DNA of 64,000 bases, taken from the NCBI GenBank assembly GCA_902801205.1, contig CADCHE010000009.1:31297-95296 (forward strand), given 5' to 3'. Of the stretch, positions 8,297 through 17,742 are shown piece by piece. Each line of letters opens with the position of its first letter. The stretch's first letter is position 1. The stretch comes from an uncultured Bacteroidia bacterium (GTDB lineage Bacteria > Bacteroidota > Bacteroidia > Bacteroidales > UBA932). Both the position numbers and the translations under genes were made by a program. The notes beneath the pieces were generated by a model. That model had not been told where the DNA came from and did no database searches. It saw only the letters and a program-made list of their open reading frames with translations.

Positions 8297-8328
8297 TTTG
8301 GCAGGACGGGGCGGTTGGCATACCTTTC
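8297..8328 (+). promoter_or_regulatory. dnaK promoter (TTTG-N20-TACCTTTC)
   Basis: TTTG at 8297-8300 and TACCTTTC at 8321-8328 have 20-base spacing; the last base of the -7 box departs from consensus. An unusually good purine-rich ribosome site, AAGGAG at 8381-8386, precedes the ATG at 8396. No CIRCE inverted repeat is visible. Confidence 0.65.
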
Positions 8329-8395
8329 GTAATTGTTTTCACGCCGGGCAAGGTGTCCGGTGAACAAAGAAAATTGAAAAAAGGAGAACAATACA

Positions 8396-10273
8396 ATGGG
8401 AAAGATTATTGGAATTGACCTCGGAACCACGAATTCGTGCGTGTCCGTCATGGAAGGCAACCAGCCTACCGTCATCATCAACAACGAAGGGGAGCGGACC
8501 ACTCCTTCCGTCGTGGCTTTCACCGACGGCGGCGAGCGGAAGATCGGCAACCCGGCCAAGCGCCAGGCGATCACCAACCCGAAGAACACCGTCTTCTCGA
8601 TCAAGCGTTTCATGGGCGAGACCTGGGACCAGGTGCAGACCGAAGTCGCCCGCGTTCCCTACACCGTCACCCGCGGTGAGAACAACACTCCGCGTGTGGA
8701 CATCAACGGCAAACTCTATTCGCCGCAGGAGATTTCTGCGATGATCCTCCAGAAGATGAAGAAAGTCGCCGAGGATTATCTCCGTCAGGATGTGACCGAG
8801 GCGGTCATCACCGTTCCGGCCTATTTCTCCGACTCGCAGCGCCAGGCGACCAAGGAAGCCGGCAAGATCGCGGGCCTCGACGTGAAACGGATCATCAACG
8901 AGCCGACGGCCGCTGCGCTGGCCTACGGTCTTGACAAGAAGAACAAGGATATGAAGGTGGCCGTCTATGACCTTGGCGGTGGTACGTTCGATATCTCCAT
9001 CCTGGAGCTCGGCGGCGGCGTCTTCGAAGTGAAGTCCACCAACGGTGATACCCACCTGGGCGGCGACGATTTCGACCAGGTCATCATCGACTGGCTGGCT
9101 TCCGAGTTCGCTTCCGAGAACGGCGGCATTGACCTGAAGAAGGATCCGATGGCCCTGCAGCGCCTCAAGGAAGCGGCCGAAAAGGCGAAGATCGAACTGT
9201 CCAGCCAGACTTCCACGGAAATCAACCTTCCGTACATCATGCCGGTCGACGGTATCCCGAAGCACTTGGTGAAGACCCTCACCCGGGCCAAATTCGAACA
9301 GCTGTGCGACAACCTGTTCCAGCGCAGCATCGAGCCTTGCCGCCGCGCCCTGCAGGACGCCGGCCTGAAGGCCTCCGACATCGACGAGGTGCTCCTCGTG
9401 GGCGGCTCCACCCGAATTCCGAAGGTGCAGCAGCTGGTGAAGGAATTCTTCGGCAAGGAGCCCAACCGGAGCGTCAACCCGGACGAGGTGGTCGCCATCG
9501 GTGCCTCTATCCAGGGCGGCGTGCTCGCGGGCGACGTGAAGGATGTCCTCCTGCTCGATGTCACTCCGCTTTCGCTGGGTATCGAGACGCTGGGCGGCGT
9601 GATGACCAAGCTCATCGAGTCCAACACCACCATTCCTGCGCGTAAGAGCCAGGTCTTCTCCACGGCGGCCGACAACCAGCCTTCCGTCGAGATCCGGGTG
9701 CTCCAGGGCGAGCGTCCGATGGCCAAGGACAACAAGCAGATCGGCGTGTTCCATCTGGACGGCATCGCCCCTGCACCGCGCGGCATTCCGCAGATCGAGG
9801 TGACCTTCGATATCGATGCCAACGGTATCCTGAATGTCTCCGCGAAAGACAAGGCGACGGGCAAGGAGCAGAACATCCGCATCGAGGCCTCTTCCGGGCT
9901 GTCCGACGACGAGATTCAGCGGATGCGTGACGAGGCGAAGGCCAACGAGGCTGCCGACAAGGCTGAGAAGGAGCGCGTGGACAAAATCAACAACGCCGAT
10001 TCGCTCTGCTTCCAGGCTGAGAAGTTCCTCCGGGAGAATGGCGACAAGGTACCTGCCGACATCAAGGGCGAGGTCGAGAGCAATGTGAACCTCCTGAAGG
10101 AAGCCGTGAAGAGCCAGAACATCGCCGACATCGACCGCTACAGCGAGGCGTTGAACGCCGCTTTCAGCAAGATGTACCAGGCGCAGCAGCAGGCTGGCGG
10201 TCCGCAGGCCGGTCCGCAGGGTCCCCAGGGACCTCAGCAGGGGCCGGATGACCAGGGCCCGGACGAGCAGTAA
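8396..10273 (+). CDS. dnaK: Molecular chaperone DnaK (Hsp70)
   Basis: 625 residues. The ATPase domain carries [18 protein letters not shown] at the start, the phosphate-2 loop [18 protein letters not shown] and the adenosine motif [13 protein letters not shown]. The substrate-binding beta domain includes [17 protein letters not shown] and the helical lid follows. It folds and protects cytosolic proteins with DnaJ and GrpE, neither of which is in this window. The C-terminal tail is unusual: residues from about 596 are rich in Gly, Pro and Gln, ending [10 protein letters not shown], and lack the conserved acidic EEV-type ending of many bacterial DnaKs. Transcription is monocistronic, bounded by its own promoter and the terminator at 10340. 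Confidence 0.97.
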   Translation: MGKIIGIDLGTTNSCVSVMEGNQPTVIINNEGERTTPSVVAFTDGGERKIGNPAKRQAITNPKNTVFSIKRFMGETWDQVQTEVARVPYTVTRGENNTPRVDINGKLYSPQEISAMILQKMKKVAEDYLRQDVTEAVITVPAYFSDSQRQATKEAGKIAGLDVKRIINEPTAAALAYGLDKKNKDMKVAVYDLGGGTFDISILELGGGVFEVKSTNGDTHLGGDDFDQVIIDWLASEFASENGGIDLKKDPMALQRLKEAAEKAKIELSSQTSTEINLPYIMPVDGIPKHLVKTLTRAKFEQLCDNLFQRSIEPCRRALQDAGLKASDIDEVLLVGGSTRIPKVQQLVKEFFGKEPNRSVNPDEVVAIGASIQGGVLAGDVKDVLLLDVTPLSLGIETLGGVMTKLIESNTTIPARKSQVFSTAADNQPSVEIRVLQGERPMAKDNKQIGVFHLDGIAPAPRGIPQIEVTFDIDANGILNVSAKDKATGKEQNIRIEASSGLSDDEIQRMRDEAKANEAADKAEKERVDKINNADSLCFQAEKFLRENGDKVPADIKGEVESNVNLLKEAVKSQNIADIDRYSEALNAAFSKMYQAQQQAGGPQAGPQGPQGPQQGPDDQGPDEQ

Positions 10274-10339
10274 TCCACACGGGCAGACGGCCGGCCGCTC
10301 CCTCACGACGGCCGCCGGAAGTCTCCCCTAGATAACTGG

Positions 10340-10380
10340 AAAGCCGACTAAAACGCGATTTTAGCCGGCTTTCTTTTTTT
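10340..10380 (+). terminator. Rho-independent terminator after dnaK
   Basis: A 14-base arm at 10340-10353 pairs with 10359-10372 with a single A/C mismatch around a 5-base loop, followed by C and seven T. It also separates dnaK from the convergent gene at 10403. Confidence 0.9.
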
Positions 10381-10402
10381 GTGCACCCGTCTCCGCTGCG
10401 GT

Positions 10403-11476
10403 CTACCGGAAGTGGATGGCCTGCACACCGCCCCGGTAGGTGGCGTCGACGGTGTATTGGACGGCGGTCTTGGAGAAGGGTTCTTCGAAGAAGTGGTGCA
10501 TGTGCCCGCAGAGGATGGCCTTGAGCAGTTTCTGCTCTTTCAGCCAGGCGATGAACGCGAGCGTCGGTTTGTCGGCCTTCTGCTGGACGGCACGGTACCG
10601 CCATTCCTGCCCGGCAGGATACGTTGCGCCGTTGTCGAACTTCGACGTAATCTCCAGCGGGGCGCCGGTCATGTAGGCGCAGATACCTTTCGTCTGCTCC
10701 AGTTCGTAGGCGCAATGCTTGGGCGTGTAGAGCGGAACGTGGCAGAGCATCACCACCGGGAGCCCTTTCTTCATCTCCGCTTCCATCTGCGCGTGCTGCG
10801 CTTCGGTGATGTTGTAGTAGACATCGTCGAGGGAGACGAAGTTCACGCCACCGATGATCCGGCTTGCGAAGGTGAGGTCGTTCGGGAAGGCGCCCTGGAC
10901 TTTGTCGCGGCTGTCGGCCTTGTACGCCTCGTCTTCCCTGGCCTCGCCGACATATTTGGAGTACTCATGGTTGCCGGCACTGACGAACCAGTCGGCAGCG
11001 CCCAGGTGGAGGGCGGCGCTGTCAAGGTTGGCTTCGGAAACAAAGTCGCACAGGTCCCCCGTGTGCATCATGTACATGCCGCGGTCGGCGGCGTAGCGGA
11101 TGGCCTCGTCGAGGTAGTGTTCGCCCCAGGCCGCCCAGCGGCTCCGACCGGCGGCCAGACGCATCTTCGCCTCGTCGTCGCGATTGTCAACCCGGGTGAG
11201 GTGCGTATCCGATACATGCAGGACGGAGAAGGGCGATTCTGCGCCGACCTTGATGTCGATCTCCTTGACTTTCAGCGGCGGAAGCGGCTGGAAGTCGCGC
11301 GTGATCCGCCGGGTGAAATCTTCGGCGGCGGGGGCGGTGCCGCTTTTTTTCCGCCGCTCGGCGGCGGCCATTGCGGGAGATGCTGCCAGGGGGGCGGACG
11401 GGATGCCGGCGATGCCCGGCAGTTCGGAGGCGAGGAGTGCGGCTGCTCCGGAAAGCAGGAATGATCTTCTGTCCAT
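10403..11476 (-). CDS. Exported calcineurin-like metallophosphoesterase
   Basis: 357 residues. The N-terminus MDRRSFLLSGAAALLAS is a twin-arginine-like or lipid-independent signal sequence, so the enzyme acts in the periplasm. The metallophosphoesterase metal ligands appear in order: VLHVSDTHL (DxH), HTGDLCD (GD), SAGNHEYS (GNHE), MLCHVPLY and CGHMHH (GHxH). This gives a complete dinuclear metal site; the substrate is a phosphomonoester or diester that cannot be specified. The start at 11476 is preferred over the longer frame to 11686, which would run through the divergent promoter region of the copper ATPase. A minus-strand TATCTTGC about 25 bases upstream may be the -7 box. Confidence 0.85.
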   Translation of the reverse strand: MDRRSFLLSGAAALLASELPGIAGIPSAPLAASPAMAAAERRKKSGTAPAAEDFTRRITRDFQPLPPLKVKEIDIKVGAESPFSVLHVSDTHLTRVDNRDDEAKMRLAAGRSRWAAWGEHYLDEAIRYAADRGMYMMHTGDLCDFVSEANLDSAALHLGAADWFVSAGNHEYSKYVGEAREDEAYKADSRDKVQGAFPNDLTFASRIIGGVNFVSLDDVYYNITEAQHAQMEAEMKKGLPVVMLCHVPLYTPKHCAYELEQTKGICAYMTGAPLEITSKFDNGATYPAGQEWRYRAVQQKADKPTLAFIAWLKEQKLLKAILCGHMHHFFEEPFSKTAVQYTVDATYRGGVQAIHFR

Positions 11477-11555
11477 ACGCGTGATGTGGTTTTCTCCTGC
11501 AAGATACGAATTCTCGCGGAAAAGTCGTATCTTTACTAGACAATCGCGTTTTAAA

Positions 11556-13721
11556 ATGAGCAAGACAGTCAGAAAGACTTTCCCGGTGCAGGGAATGGGA
11601 TGCGCGGCCTGCGTGGCCCGCGTCGAAAATACGATCAAGGGACAGAACGGTGTGTCTGCGTGCAGCGTCTCGCTGGCATCGAACACCGCCCAGGTCGATT
11701 ATGATCCGGGCGTCGTCACGGCGGCGGACCTGCAGAAAGCCGTCCGGGACGCCGGGTACGACCTCATCGTCGTAGACGGCGACGAGGACGGCGACGAGGC
11801 GGCCGACGAGGCCGAGCGAGCCTCGCAGGACAGTTATCGCGCCCTGGTCCGGGACACCCGCCTGGCCGTGACGCTGGCTGTCCTGCTGATGATTCTCTCG
11901 ATGGGCTTCAAGACGTATCCGGGTGTGCTCGCTGCCTGCCTGGCGGCGGTCGCTGTCTTCTGGTGCGGCCGCCGGTTCCTGTCGACGGCCTGGCGCCAGG
12001 CGCGGCACCGCAGTGCGAGCATGGATACGCTGGTCGCCCTTTCCATCCTCATCTCTTTCTTCTTCAGCCTGTTCAACCTCCTTTTTCCGGGCGTATGGAC
12101 CCGGCGCGGGCTGGAACCCCACCTGTATTTCGAGTCGGGTGCGATGATCGTCGCCTTCATCCTGATCGGCCGTGTGCTGATGGCGCGTGCGCAGCGGGGG
12201 ACGACGGCGGCGATCCGGGCACTGGCGGGCCTGCAGCCCCGTCAGGTCGACATCCGCGTGGGAGACGTCTTCTCCGTCCGGCCCGGCGATAGGATTGCGG
12301 CCGACGGTGTCGTCGTATCCGGTTCCTCCTATGTGGATGAGAGCCTGCTGACCGGGGAACCCGTCGCCGTCTTCAAGCAGGCGGGCGACAAGGTGTATAC
12401 CGGCACCATGAACCAGAAGGGTTCCTTCGATGTCCGGGCAGAAAAAGTAGGTCGCGAGACGATGCTTTCCGCCATTGTCCGGATGGTCAAAGAGGCGCAG
12501 GGCTCCAAGGCCCGCATCCAGACGACCGTCGACAAGGTGGCTGCCGTTTTCGTGCCCGTCATCATCGGCATTTCTCTGGTGACGCTGCTGTGCTGGGTGC
12601 TCCTCTCACCGACGGACGGCCTGACGCGCGGTCTCATGGCGATGGTCTCCGTGCTGGTCATCGCCTGCCCCTGTTCGCTCGGGCTCGCGACCCCGACGGC
12701 CCTGATCGCCGGCATCGGCAACGGTGCGCGGAAAGGCATCCTGGTGCAGGATGCGGATGCCCTGCAGGTCGCCGGGACGCTGGATACGGTCATCCTGGAC
12801 AAGACCGGCACCCTGACGGAAGGCCGTCCGGCCGTAACGGACGCCTTCTGGTATACCGCTTCGGAGGAAGAACGCCGTGCCAACCGTGCCATCCTGCTGG
12901 CCTTGGAACTCCGCTCGGAACATCCGCTTGCGATGGCCGTCGTCTCTTTCCTGCGCGCGGAGCGGATGGATGAAGAAGTCCCCGAAGCGGAGATCTCCTC
13001 CTTTGAAACCCTGCCCGGAAGCGGCATCGCCGGCTACTGCCGCGGAATGCGCTTCTATGCGGGACGCGAGGCGGCGGAACCTTCCGTTTATGCCGAGCGA
13101 TGGCAGAAGGAAGGGAAGAGCCTCGTCTATTTTTCCGGCGAGGAGGGACTGATCGCCGTTTTCGCCCTGACCGACCGGGTGAAGGAAGGCTCAGCCGAAG
13201 CCGTTTCCCTCCTGCATCAGCAGGGCATCCGGACGGTGCTGCTGACCGGCGACAATGCTGCGTCGGCGGAACGGGTGGCCGCGGAAACCGGCATCGGGAC
13301 GGTCCGTGCCGGTGTCCTTCCGTTGGAGAAGGAGGAATATGTCCGCCGTCTGCAGGAAGAAGGGCACAAGGTGGCCATGGTCGGTGACGGCATCAACGAC
13401 AGCGCTGCGCTGTCGCGGGCCGACCTGAGCATCGCGATGGGCAGGGGGAGCGACCTGGCCATCCATACGGCGATGGCGACGGTGGTCTCTTCCGACCTGC
13501 GGAAAGTGCCCCAGTTGATCCGGCTTTCCAAGAAGACGGGCCGGATTGTCCGGGAGAATCTGTTCTGGGCTTTTTTTTACAATGTGCTGGCCGTCCCGGT
13601 CGCCGCGGGCGTCCTGTATCCTGTGAACGGTTTCCTGTTGAATCCGATGGTGGCGGCCGCCTGCATGGCCCTGAGCTCGGTCTGCGTCGTCGCCAATTCG
13701 CTGCGCCTGCGCCGCGCCTGA
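11556..13721 (+). CDS. copA: Cu+-exporting P1B-type ATPase
   Basis: 721 residues. One N-terminal heavy-metal-associated domain is present (GMGCAAC, Cys16 and Cys19). An acidic linker around residues 75-90 is followed by eight membrane helices. The CPC metal site lies in VIACPCSLGLATP, the phosphorylation site in LDKTGTLTEG, and the nucleotide and hinge motifs in SEHPLAMAV and MVGDGINDSAALSRAD. The helix 7/8 residues YN and MxxSS (FYNVLAVPVA, MALSSVCVVANSLRL) are those used for Cu+ selectivity. It pumps Cu+ from the cytosol. The start at 11556 follows a TATCTTTA element at 11529-11536; the longer frame from 11184 overlaps the divergent gene. No copper regulator is adjacent. Confidence 0.94.
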   Translation: MSKTVRKTFPVQGMGCAACVARVENTIKGQNGVSACSVSLASNTAQVDYDPGVVTAADLQKAVRDAGYDLIVVDGDEDGDEAADEAERASQDSYRALVRDTRLAVTLAVLLMILSMGFKTYPGVLAACLAAVAVFWCGRRFLSTAWRQARHRSASMDTLVALSILISFFFSLFNLLFPGVWTRRGLEPHLYFESGAMIVAFILIGRVLMARAQRGTTAAIRALAGLQPRQVDIRVGDVFSVRPGDRIAADGVVVSGSSYVDESLLTGEPVAVFKQAGDKVYTGTMNQKGSFDVRAEKVGRETMLSAIVRMVKEAQGSKARIQTTVDKVAAVFVPVIIGISLVTLLCWVLLSPTDGLTRGLMAMVSVLVIACPCSLGLATPTALIAGIGNGARKGILVQDADALQVAGTLDTVILDKTGTLTEGRPAVTDAFWYTASEEERRANRAILLALELRSEHPLAMAVVSFLRAERMDEEVPEAEISSFETLPGSGIAGYCRGMRFYAGREAAEPSVYAERWQKEGKSLVYFSGEEGLIAVFALTDRVKEGSAEAVSLLHQQGIRTVLLTGDNAASAERVAAETGIGTVRAGVLPLEKEEYVRRLQEEGHKVAMVGDGINDSAALSRADLSIAMGRGSDLAIHTAMATVVSSDLRKVPQLIRLSKKTGRIVRENLFWAFFYNVLAVPVAAGVLYPVNGFLLNPMVAAACMALSSVCVVANSLRLRRA

Positions 13722-13725
13722 ACCC

Positions 13726-14355
13726 TTACATCAGCCAGGCGGACATGTCTTCGCCGCGGGCGATGCCTTCGCGGATCTGCGTGGAGGAGATGTCGACCAG
13801 CGGTGCGTCGATCAGCCGGATATGGTAGGCGCGGGCCAGGGTCTCTTCCAGGTTCGCCGATTCCGTCTGGGATGCGTCGAGGACATAGGGGGAGGGGAAG
13901 CGGCGGCATTCTTCGAGCAAATTGGCCGCAATGCGCTTCAGGTCGTATCCGGCTCGCGGGAAGACGGCCACGCCGTAGTCGGACAGCAGCCGCTGGAAGT
14001 CCCGCCAGCGGTGGATGTCCTCCAGGTTGTCCGCCCCGATCACCAGGGTGAAGTCGTTCTCTTTCTCGCGCTGCTTGAGGGCGTCCAGCGTGCGGATCGA
14101 ATAGTGCGGCGGCGGCATTTCCAGTTCGATGCGGTCGACATGGACCCGGAGTCCGGGATGGCGGCGGACGGCGGCGCAGGCCGCTTCGAAGCGTTCCTGC
14201 CCCGTAGCGGCACTGATCCCCTCCTTGAGCGGGTTCTTGGGCGAAACGACCAGGTAGACGGCGTCGTAGCCGTCCACTTCCGTCAGGTGCCGCATGATGG
14301 CCAGGTGCCCGATGTGGAGGGGGTTGAAGGAACCGGAATAGACCGCGATGTCCAT
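13726..14355 (-). CDS. nadD: Nicotinate-nucleotide adenylyltransferase
   Basis: 209 residues. The nucleotidyltransferase motif GSFNPLHIGHL near the N-terminus and the C-terminal ISSTQIR motif identify NadD, which converts nicotinate mononucleotide and ATP to deamido-NAD in NAD biosynthesis. The middle contains DFTLVIGADNLEDIHRW, the usual NadD block. It is co-directional with gmk upstream and 12 bases from it, so the two form an operon. Its 3' end is 4 bases from the convergent copper ATPase stop. Confidence 0.95.
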   Translation of the reverse strand: MDIAVYSGSFNPLHIGHLAIMRHLTEVDGYDAVYLVVSPKNPLKEGISAATGQERFEAACAAVRRHPGLRVHVDRIELEMPPPHYSIRTLDALKQREKENDFTLVIGADNLEDIHRWRDFQRLLSDYGVAVFPRAGYDLKRIAANLLEECRRFPSPYVLDASQTESANLEETLARAYHIRLIDAPLVDISSTQIREGIARGEDMSAWLM

Positions 14356-14367
14356 GGTCGGCCGGAA

Positions 14368-14958
14368 TCAGAAGTTGCCGTCCAGCTTGCCGTCGGCGAG
14401 GAAATCCTCGACGATGAACTCGGCCTCTTCGAAGGCCTCCTGAAGGTCGTCGTTGATGAGGACGTGGTCGAACTGCGGCGCATAGGTCATTTCTTCCGAC
14501 GCCTTTGCCACACGGTCTTCGATGGCCTCCGGCGTGTCCGTTCCGCGGCGGATGAGTCGTTCGCGGAGCACTTCGACCGAGGGCGCCTGGATGAAGACGG
14601 AGAGCGCGTTCTCACCGAAGTACTTCTTCAGGTTGACGCCGCCCTTGACATCCACGTCGAAGATGATGACGTGACCGGCGTTCCAGATGCGTTCCACCTC
14701 TTTCTTCAACGTGCCGTAGAACTTGTCCGTGTAGACTTCCTCATACTCGACGAAGGCGTCTTGTGCGATCAGTTCACGGAAGGCCTCGGGCGTTACGAAA
14801 TAGTACTCGCGGCCATCCTGCTCCTCGCCCCGTGGGGCGCGGGAGGTGGCTGAGATGGAGAATTCCATCTTATCTCCCCAGAGGCCCAGGATGTGGTTGA
14901 CGATCGTACTTTTGCCGGATCCGGATGGTGCGGAGAAAATCAAGACTTTATTGCCCAT
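14368..14958 (-). CDS. gmk: Guanylate kinase
   Basis: 196 residues. The P-loop IFSAPSGSGKST lies at residues 6-17. The GMP-binding block ATSRAPRGEEQDGREYYFV and the lid/Asp motif VIIFDVDVKGGVNLKK follow, all diagnostic of guanylate kinase, which phosphorylates GMP to GDP. It is the first gene of the gmk-nadD operon. Its upstream region is shared with the divergent small gene at 15029; I could not find a clear -7 box for this strand. Confidence 0.96.
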   Translation of the reverse strand: MGNKVLIFSAPSGSGKSTIVNHILGLWGDKMEFSISATSRAPRGEEQDGREYYFVTPEAFRELIAQDAFVEYEEVYTDKFYGTLKKEVERIWNAGHVIIFDVDVKGGVNLKKYFGENALSVFIQAPSVEVLRERLIRRGTDTPEAIEDRVAKASEEMTYAPQFDHVLINDDLQEAFEEAEFIVEDFLADGKLDGNF

Positions 14959-14968
14959 GTGTGTATCG

Positions 14969-14999
14969 TTTGTTTTTTGCTCGGAATATTGTATTTTTG
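14969..14999 (+). promoter_or_regulatory. Complete promoter (TTTG-N19-TATTTTTG)
   Basis: TTTG at 14969-14972 and TATTTTTG at 14992-14999 with exact 19-base spacing, about 30 bases before the GTG start of the small gene at 15029. It is the main evidence that this small frame is expressed. Confidence 0.8.
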
Positions 15000-15028
15000 T
15001 AGAGTAATATCCTCAAATCCATTCTGTT

Positions 15029-15265
15029 GTGGCCAGAAAGAAAAAATTGAAACTGACTCCTCACGCTCCGGAGCGTTTCGCGGAGAGAAACCGTCCGCTC
15101 AAACGGACCCACCGGCAGGTTATCTACTTGAACGACAATGAATGGGCGTTCCTGCAGGAATTCTGCAGCCGGTATGGGGTGAAGGGGCGTTCCTCCCTTT
15201 TCCGCGAGGCGACGATGGCCCACATTCTCGCACAGTTGGACGAGGACCATCCGACGCTTTTCTAG
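15029..15265 (+). CDS. Small basic conserved protein, GTG start
   Basis: 78 residues. The N-terminus is very basic (ARKKKLKL), followed by IYLNDNEWAFLQEFCSRYGV and SSLFREATMAHILAQLDED, a strand followed by two helices. This resembles small Bacteroidales proteins with a ribbon-helix-helix-like layout, so nucleic-acid binding is possible but unproven. The start is GTG, with no in-frame ATG nearby; the complete promoter at 14969 supports it. It ends 4 bases inside the convergent zinc peptidase gene. I do not know a named function. Confidence 0.65.
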   Translation: MARKKKLKLTPHAPERFAERNRPLKRTHRQVIYLNDNEWAFLQEFCSRYGVKGRSSLFREATMAHILAQLDEDHPTLF

Positions 15266-15945
15266 CGGCGGCTGTTCGCGATGGAAATATAGTAGATCAG
15301 CGTGGCGAGCGATCCGATCGCTGCGATGACGTAGGTGTAGGCGGCCCACTTGAGGGCATCCTGCGCCATCGGCTTGGTGCGGACATCGGCGATGCCGCTG
15401 CCCTCCAGCCACGCAACGGCCCTGCGGCTGGCGTCCACCTCGACCGGCAACGTGACGAAACTGAAGAGGGTGGTGACGGCGAAGAGGGCGATGCCGAGCC
15501 AGAGCAGCGTCGGGAAGACGTTCACGAGGAGCAGGCCGGCGAGCAGCACCCACTGGACGGCCATGCTGGAGAAATTGACGATGGGCACCATCGCCGTGCG
15601 CAGGCGCAGGGGCGCGTAGCCTTTGGCGTGCTGGATCACATGCCCGCATTCGTGGGCGGCAACAGCCGCGGCCGCGATGCTCCGCTGGTCGTAGACGGCG
15701 GCGCTCAGGTTGACGGTCTTCGTCTGCGGATTGTAGTGGTCGGTCAGCTTGCCGGGGACCGATTCCACCTTCACGTCGTAGATCCCGTTCTCCTGCAGCA
15801 TCTTGCGGGCGATTTCCGCGCCGGAAAGCCCGGTGCTGGTGGGAATCTTGGCGTATTTGTCGAATCTCCGCTGGAGGGAGTTCTGGATGATGTAGCTGGC
15901 GGCCATCACCGCGATCATGATGATCCAAATCAAAGCTGTGCTCAT
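15262..15945 (-). CDS. Membrane zinc metallopeptidase, YugP family
   Basis: 227 residues. One N-terminal membrane segment (residues 3-20) precedes AAHECGHVIQHAKGY, an HExxH zinc site at about residues 98-102. Further hydrophobic helices follow around residues 120-175 and at the C-terminus. This is the layout of the YugP/DUF zinc-dependent membrane peptidase group found across Firmicutes and Bacteroidetes, whose substrates are largely unknown. It has a TATTTTTG promoter box on its strand at 15968-15975 and diverges from alanine racemase. Confidence 0.85.
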   Translation of the reverse strand: MSTALIWIIMIAVMAASYIIQNSLQRRFDKYAKIPTSTGLSGAEIARKMLQENGIYDVKVESVPGKLTDHYNPQTKTVNLSAAVYDQRSIAAAAVAAHECGHVIQHAKGYAPLRLRTAMVPIVNFSSMAVQWVLLAGLLLVNVFPTLLWLGIALFAVTTLFSFVTLPVEVDASRRAVAWLEGSGIADVRTKPMAQDALKWAAYTYVIAAIGSLATLIYYISIANSRR

Positions 15946-15967
15946 GTCTTGACTGTTTCTTTGTCTC

Positions 15968-15975
15968 CAAAAATA
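15968..15975 (-). promoter_or_regulatory. -7 box of the zinc metallopeptidase gene
   Basis: The minus strand reads TATTTTTG, 22 bases before the ATG at 15945; it diverges from the alr box at 15999. Confidence 0.65.
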
Positions 15976-15998
15976 GCATATTTTCCCGAAAAAAGTGG

Positions 15999-16006
15999 TA
16001 AATTTG
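15999..16006 (+). promoter_or_regulatory. -7 box of alr
   Basis: TAAATTTG, 20 bases before the ATG at 16027. Confidence 0.65.
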
Positions 16007-16026
16007 TATGAATATCATCAAGGGAA

Positions 16027-17142
16027 ATGTCGAATCGGGAGAACGATTTTTCGAGGCTGGAACTCCGCCTCCCTGCGTGTCTGGACAATTACAGGTATTT
16101 CCGCTCGAAACTGGACCGGAAAACCCGCCTGCTCGTGCTCGTCAAGGCCAACGCCTACGGGCACGGTGCCGTCGAGTTCGCGTGGATGATGCAGAACGCA
16201 GGCGCTGACTACCTGGCCGTCGCCCTGCCCGTGGAGGGCATCGAACTCCGCCAGGCCGGTATCGGCCTTCCGATCCTGGTGCTCACTTCCGGGACGGATT
16301 TCTTTGATGAGATCATCGACAATCACCTCGAGCCCGGCATCCCGAACCTGTTCGCCCTGCGCGCCCTGGACGAAGTCCTGCGCCGGCGCGGCATCGAGCA
16401 GTTCCCGGTGCATCTCAAACTGGACTCCGGCATGCATCGCCTGGGGTTCATGAGCAGCGAGATCCCTGCATTGCTGGATTTCCTGAAGGAATGCCGGACC
16501 GTCCGCGTCAAGTCGGTCTATTCGCACCTGGCGGCGGCGGAAGACCCGGCGATGGATGCCTTTACCCTGTCGCAGGTCGACCTGTTCACCCGGAACGCCG
16601 ACCGCATCAGCGCGGTCCTGCCTGAACCCCCGATGCGGCATATCCTCAATTCCGCCGGCATCGAGCGGTTTCCGCAATACCAGTTCGACATGGTCCGCCT
16701 GGGCATCGGCATCTACGGCATCAGCGCCCTGCCCGGCGTGCACCTCAGCCAGGTGGCGTCGTTGAAGGTGAAAATCCTTCAGATCAAGGAGTTGTCACCA
16801 GAGGATGGAACGATCGGTTACGGCCGGAAGGGAAAGATTCCGCCGGAAGGGATGCGTATCGCGACAATCCCGGTCGGCTATGCCGACGGCATCGACCGGC
16901 ACCTGGGCTGCGGACGGGCGTCCTTCCTGCTGAACGGTGCGCGCGTCCCTACGGTCGGCAACATCTGCATGGATATGTGCATGCTCGATATCACCGGTGT
17001 CGAGGCTTCCGTCGGGGATACCGTCACCATCTTCGGTGATGATCCGACACCCACCGAACTGGCGGACCTGCTGGGCACGATCCCTTATGAAATCATGACC
17101 AGCGTACCGCGCAGGATCGAGCGTGTGATCCTGCGTCACTGA
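16027..17142 (+). CDS. alr: Alanine racemase, stand-alone
   Basis: 371 residues. The PLP lysine lies in LVLVKANAYGHGAVEF near residue 41, the second catalytic base Tyr in GTIGYGRKGKI, and the PLP-binding and dimer residues in KLDSGMHRLGF and GNICMDMCMLDI. The enzyme makes D-alanine for peptidoglycan. In Bacteroides the racemase is normally the C-terminal half of a MurF-Alr fusion; here the gene begins at a short independent N-terminus with its own promoter, and no MurF sequence is upstream, so it is a separate enzyme. An earlier ATG at 16008 is out of frame. Confidence 0.95.
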   Translation: MSNRENDFSRLELRLPACLDNYRYFRSKLDRKTRLLVLVKANAYGHGAVEFAWMMQNAGADYLAVALPVEGIELRQAGIGLPILVLTSGTDFFDEIIDNHLEPGIPNLFALRALDEVLRRRGIEQFPVHLKLDSGMHRLGFMSSEIPALLDFLKECRTVRVKSVYSHLAAAEDPAMDAFTLSQVDLFTRNADRISAVLPEPPMRHILNSAGIERFPQYQFDMVRLGIGIYGISALPGVHLSQVASLKVKILQIKELSPEDGTIGYGRKGKIPPEGMRIATIPVGYADGIDRHLGCGRASFLLNGARVPTVGNICMDMCMLDITGVEASVGDTVTIFGDDPTPTELADLLGTIPYEIMTSVPRRIERVILRH

Positions 17143-17156
17143 TTCTTCCCGGGAAA

Positions 17157-17720
17157 CTAGACGAACATGCCTTCGCGGACGGCCGCCGCGGTGTCCGCAC
17201 CTTTCAATGCGGAGAGGATGGCCAGCCCGAAATCGATGGCATAGCCGGGCCCGCGCCCTGTGACCAGGTTCCCGCAGGTGACGGCGGGCACCCGTTCGTA
17301 GATGGCTCCCTGCTTCTCAAGGGCCTCCTGGAATCCTTCGTAGCAGGTGAACCGGACACCTTGCAGGCCGTCCAGCTGCGATACCACGAGTCCGGGGGCG
17401 GCGCAGATCGCTGCGACGATGCCACCGTCGGCATAATGCGCTTTCATCAGGGTGATGAGTTCCTCGTTTCCGGCCAGGTTCGACGCGCCGGGCAGGCCGC
17501 CCGGGAAGATCATCACGTCTGCCGGGGAGGCTTTCTCCGCCGTCAACTCCACGAACAGCCGGTCGGCGATGAACGGCACGCCGTGCGCTCCGGTGACGAA
17601 GGGGTCTTCGTTCATCGATACGGTCTCGACCGCGACTTTCCCGCGGCGCAGTACGTCCAGGGTGGCGATGGCTTCGGTCTCCTCGAAACCGTCGGCCAGG
17701 AATAGGTAGATTCCTTTCAT
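17157..17720 (-). CDS. DJ-1/PfpI family protein
   Basis: 187 residues. The family core includes YLFLADGFEETEAIATLDVLRR with the conserved Glu, MIFPGGLPGASNL, and the nucleophile elbow AAICAAPGLVV, whose Cys corresponds to the reactive cysteine of DJ-1. The length and C-terminal block GRGPGYAIDFGLAIL match the DJ-1/ThiJ/YajL subgroup, proposed to act in protein or metabolite deglycation and oxidative-stress protection. The function in this organism is not determined. It diverges from the GH43 gene and converges on alr with a 14-base gap. Confidence 0.9.
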   Translation of the reverse strand: MKGIYLFLADGFEETEAIATLDVLRRGKVAVETVSMNEDPFVTGAHGVPFIADRLFVELTAEKASPADVMIFPGGLPGASNLAGNEELITLMKAHYADGGIVAAICAAPGLVVSQLDGLQGVRFTCYEGFQEALEKQGAIYERVPAVTCGNLVTGRGPGYAIDFGLAILSALKGADTAAAVREGMFV

Positions 17721-17742
17721 CGTTTGTGCGATTGTGTTTCTT

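Noticed and set aside
8282-8395. CIRCE operator for HrcA in front of dnaK
   Set aside because: No 9-bp inverted repeat with 9-base spacing is present; only the TTTG/TACCTTTC promoter and an AAGGAG ribosome site are seen.
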